Assembly: GCA_001689445.1 (NCBI GenBank) | Contig: LUJN01000011.1 | Location: 1-7,378, forward strand | Reading direction: 5' to 3' | From: Bacteroidales bacterium M3 | Lineage (GTDB): Bacteria > Bacteroidota > Bacteroidia > Bacteroidales > Muribaculaceae | Length of the DNA stretch: 7,378 bases | In this document: positions 6,600 through 7,378 of the stretch, piece by piece | Position numbering within the stretch: position 1 is the first letter of the stretch | Layout of the letters: every line of letters starts with the position of its first letter | Position numbers and translations under genes: made by a program | The notes under the pieces: model-generated | Told to the model about the DNA's origin: nothing | Seen by the model: the letters and a program-made list of their open reading frames with translations, nothing else | The model's database searches: none

Positions 6600-6633
6600 C
6601 AAAATTAGCAAAAATCTCCCTTACCCCTGCAAT
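6600..6633 (-). promoter_or_regulatory. Probable glnS promoter
   Basis: On the minus strand TAATTTTG (6607-6600) matches the Bacteroidota -7 element exactly. The -33 element is weak: only ATTG (6633-6630) is found, at a spacing of 22 instead of 19-21. Transcription would start near 6596, giving a leader of about 33 nt before the ATG at 6563. The element lies after the rplT terminator, so glnS appears to be transcribed separately from the ribosomal protein genes. Confidence 0.55.
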
Positions 6634-6717
6634 CATTCACCGCTTTTTTGGACGACGTGCAAAAACCATCGCGCAAACAGTCACCCAACGTGCATACATC
6701 ATACAGTCTACAAACGA

Positions 6718-6747
6718 GACGGGCATCCCCTGTAGGGGACGCCCGTC
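6718..6747 (-). terminator. Hairpin terminator after rplT
   Basis: GACGGGC (6718-6724) pairs with GCCCGTC (6741-6747); after one A-C mismatch TCCCC pairs with GGGGA around a TGTA loop. This makes a GC-rich stem of 12 pairs starting 25 nt after the rplT stop. On the minus strand it is followed by TCGTTTGTAG, a short T-rich tail. It most likely ends the ribosomal protein transcript. Confidence 0.8.
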
Positions 6748-6772
6748 AATAAAGTATGGGATGATGCCCGGA

Positions 6773-7123
6773 TTAGGCGTTCTTCACCTTGTCAACGATG
6801 GCCTTGAAGGCGGCGGGATTGTTGAGGGCGAGATCGGCAAGCACCTTGCGGTTGATCTCAATGCCTGCCTTGTGGATGAGACCCATCAGCTTGGAGTAGG
6901 AAAGGTCCTCAAGACGTGCGGCAGCATTGATACGCTGAATCCAGAGAGCACGGAAGTTACGCTTTTTGTTCTTGCGGTCGCGGTAAGCATATGTGAGACC
7001 CTTTTCCCAAGTGTTCTTGGCAACAGTCCACACGTTCTTACGGCATCCGTAGTAACCGCGTGTAAGTTTTAAGATTTTCTTTCTGCGTGCTCGTGAGGCA
7101 ACATGATTTACTGATCTTGGCAT
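6773..7123 (-). CDS. rplT: 50S ribosomal protein L20
   Basis: A complete 116-residue L20, an early-assembling protein that binds 23S rRNA and is required for 50S subunit formation. The sequence is typical: MPRSVNHVASRARRKKILK at the start, GYYGCRKN (23-30), AYRDRKNKKRNFRALWIQRI (46-65), INAAAR (65-70) and a C-terminal helical region ending VDKVKNA. The strongly basic N-terminal half is the rRNA-binding extension. It follows rpmI by 117 nt on the same strand, the usual infC-rpmI-rplT order of bacteria, with infC expected beyond the right edge. In E. coli and Bacillus L20 represses its own operon by binding a leader RNA; the window does not include the operon leader, so this cannot be tested here. 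Confidence 0.98.
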   Translation of the reverse strand: MPRSVNHVASRARRKKILKLTRGYYGCRKNVWTVAKNTWEKGLTYAYRDRKNKKRNFRALWIQRINAAARLEDLSYSKLMGLIHKAGIEINRKVLADLALNNPAAFKAIVDKVKNA

Positions 7124-7144
7124 TTCTGTAAATGATTTTGAATG

Positions 7145-7155
7145 TTAGCGGCTAA
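7145..7155. other. Short palindrome in the rpmI-rplT spacer
   Basis: TTAGC-G-GCTAA is a perfect dyad ending 22 nt before the rplT ATG on the minus strand. The 117-nt spacer (7124-7240) is otherwise AT-rich, with no recognised promoter, terminator or reading frame. The dyad could form a tiny hairpin in the message; a regulatory role is only a possibility. Confidence 0.25.
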
Positions 7156-7240
7156 AGCTCTTTTGTTGCTATACATTCGGTTAATAAATTAATTATAAAT
7201 CACGAATTAAAAATGTGAAACCGTCGGTCAAGCGTTATGC

Positions 7241-7378
7241 TTACTTGAGACCAAGCAGGGCCTTAACGTTGTTCTCGTCAACCTTGGCAATCAGACCCGA
7301 GTGAGTGAGGTTTCTCTTCTGCTTCTTGGTCTTCTTGGTTAAGATGTGACTCTTGAACGCATGTTTTCTCTTGATTTT
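7241..7378 (-). CDS. rpmI: 50S ribosomal protein L35, N-terminus outside window
   Basis: The last 45 residues of L35, ending NNVKALLGLK with a TAA at 7243-7241. The fragment begins at KIKRKHAFKSHILTKKTKKQ, a highly conserved and very basic stretch of the family that normally lies about 20 residues from the start, so roughly the first third is cut off by the window edge. L35 is a small protein of the 50S subunit. It is encoded between infC and rplT, and the downstream rplT here confirms that arrangement. Confidence 0.96.
   Translation of the reverse strand, partial: KIKRKHAFKSHILTKKTKKQKRNLTHSGLIAKVDENNVKALLGLK

Noticed and set aside
1..7378. CRISPR array, tRNA genes, toxin-antitoxin pair or retron-like elements
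   Set aside because: No regularly spaced short repeats, cloverleaf sequences, small gene pairs or reverse transcriptase motifs were seen on either strand. The only repeat pair is the single direct repeat around the ATPase block.

Overview
The window looks like a chromosomal piece of a Bacteroidales bacterium, most plausibly Muribaculaceae (S24-7 group) or a close relative. The support is the promoters, which fit the Bacteroidota pattern TTTG-N20-TAnnTTTG; the near absence of Shine-Dalgarno sequences; and RsmG, GlnRS, L20 and L35 sequences of Bacteroidales type. The family-level placement is an inference from memory of similar proteins, not from a search.

Left part (1 to about 1990) is accessory and visibly lower in GC than the rest. 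It starts with one copy of an imperfect direct repeat (about 24-127), then the N-terminal stump of an IS982-type transposase (about 162-422) cut off just before its first catalytic aspartate. Next comes a complete minus-strand ATPase of the archaeal-ATPase/DUF234 type (440-1771), and then a second copy of the repeat (about 1860-1974). The ATPase gene has its own Bacteroidota promoter with a dyad at the predicted transcription start.

Middle part (about 1994-3335) is a plus-strand housekeeping pair: rsmG (16S rRNA m7G methyltransferase) and, 24 nt later, a glyoxalase II-like metallo-beta-lactamase-fold hydrolase. The rsmG promoter lies so close to the ATG at 2049 that the transcript should be almost leaderless. 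The pair converges on the minus-strand genes with only 15 nt between stop codons, and a small hairpin there includes both stops.

Right part (3351-7378) is all minus strand. In transcription order it holds rpmI (L35, its first codons outside the window), rplT (L20), a strong hairpin terminator, then glnS (glutaminyl-tRNA synthetase) from its own promoter, followed 24 nt later by a TPR-containing protein of unknown function. This part is translation-related throughout: ribosomal proteins, an aminoacyl-tRNA synthetase and, across the convergent junction, an rRNA methylase.

I did not find a clear new multi-gene system. The most unusual item is the left accessory module, an ATPase with a nuclease-like C-terminus enclosed by direct repeats next to a dead IS.
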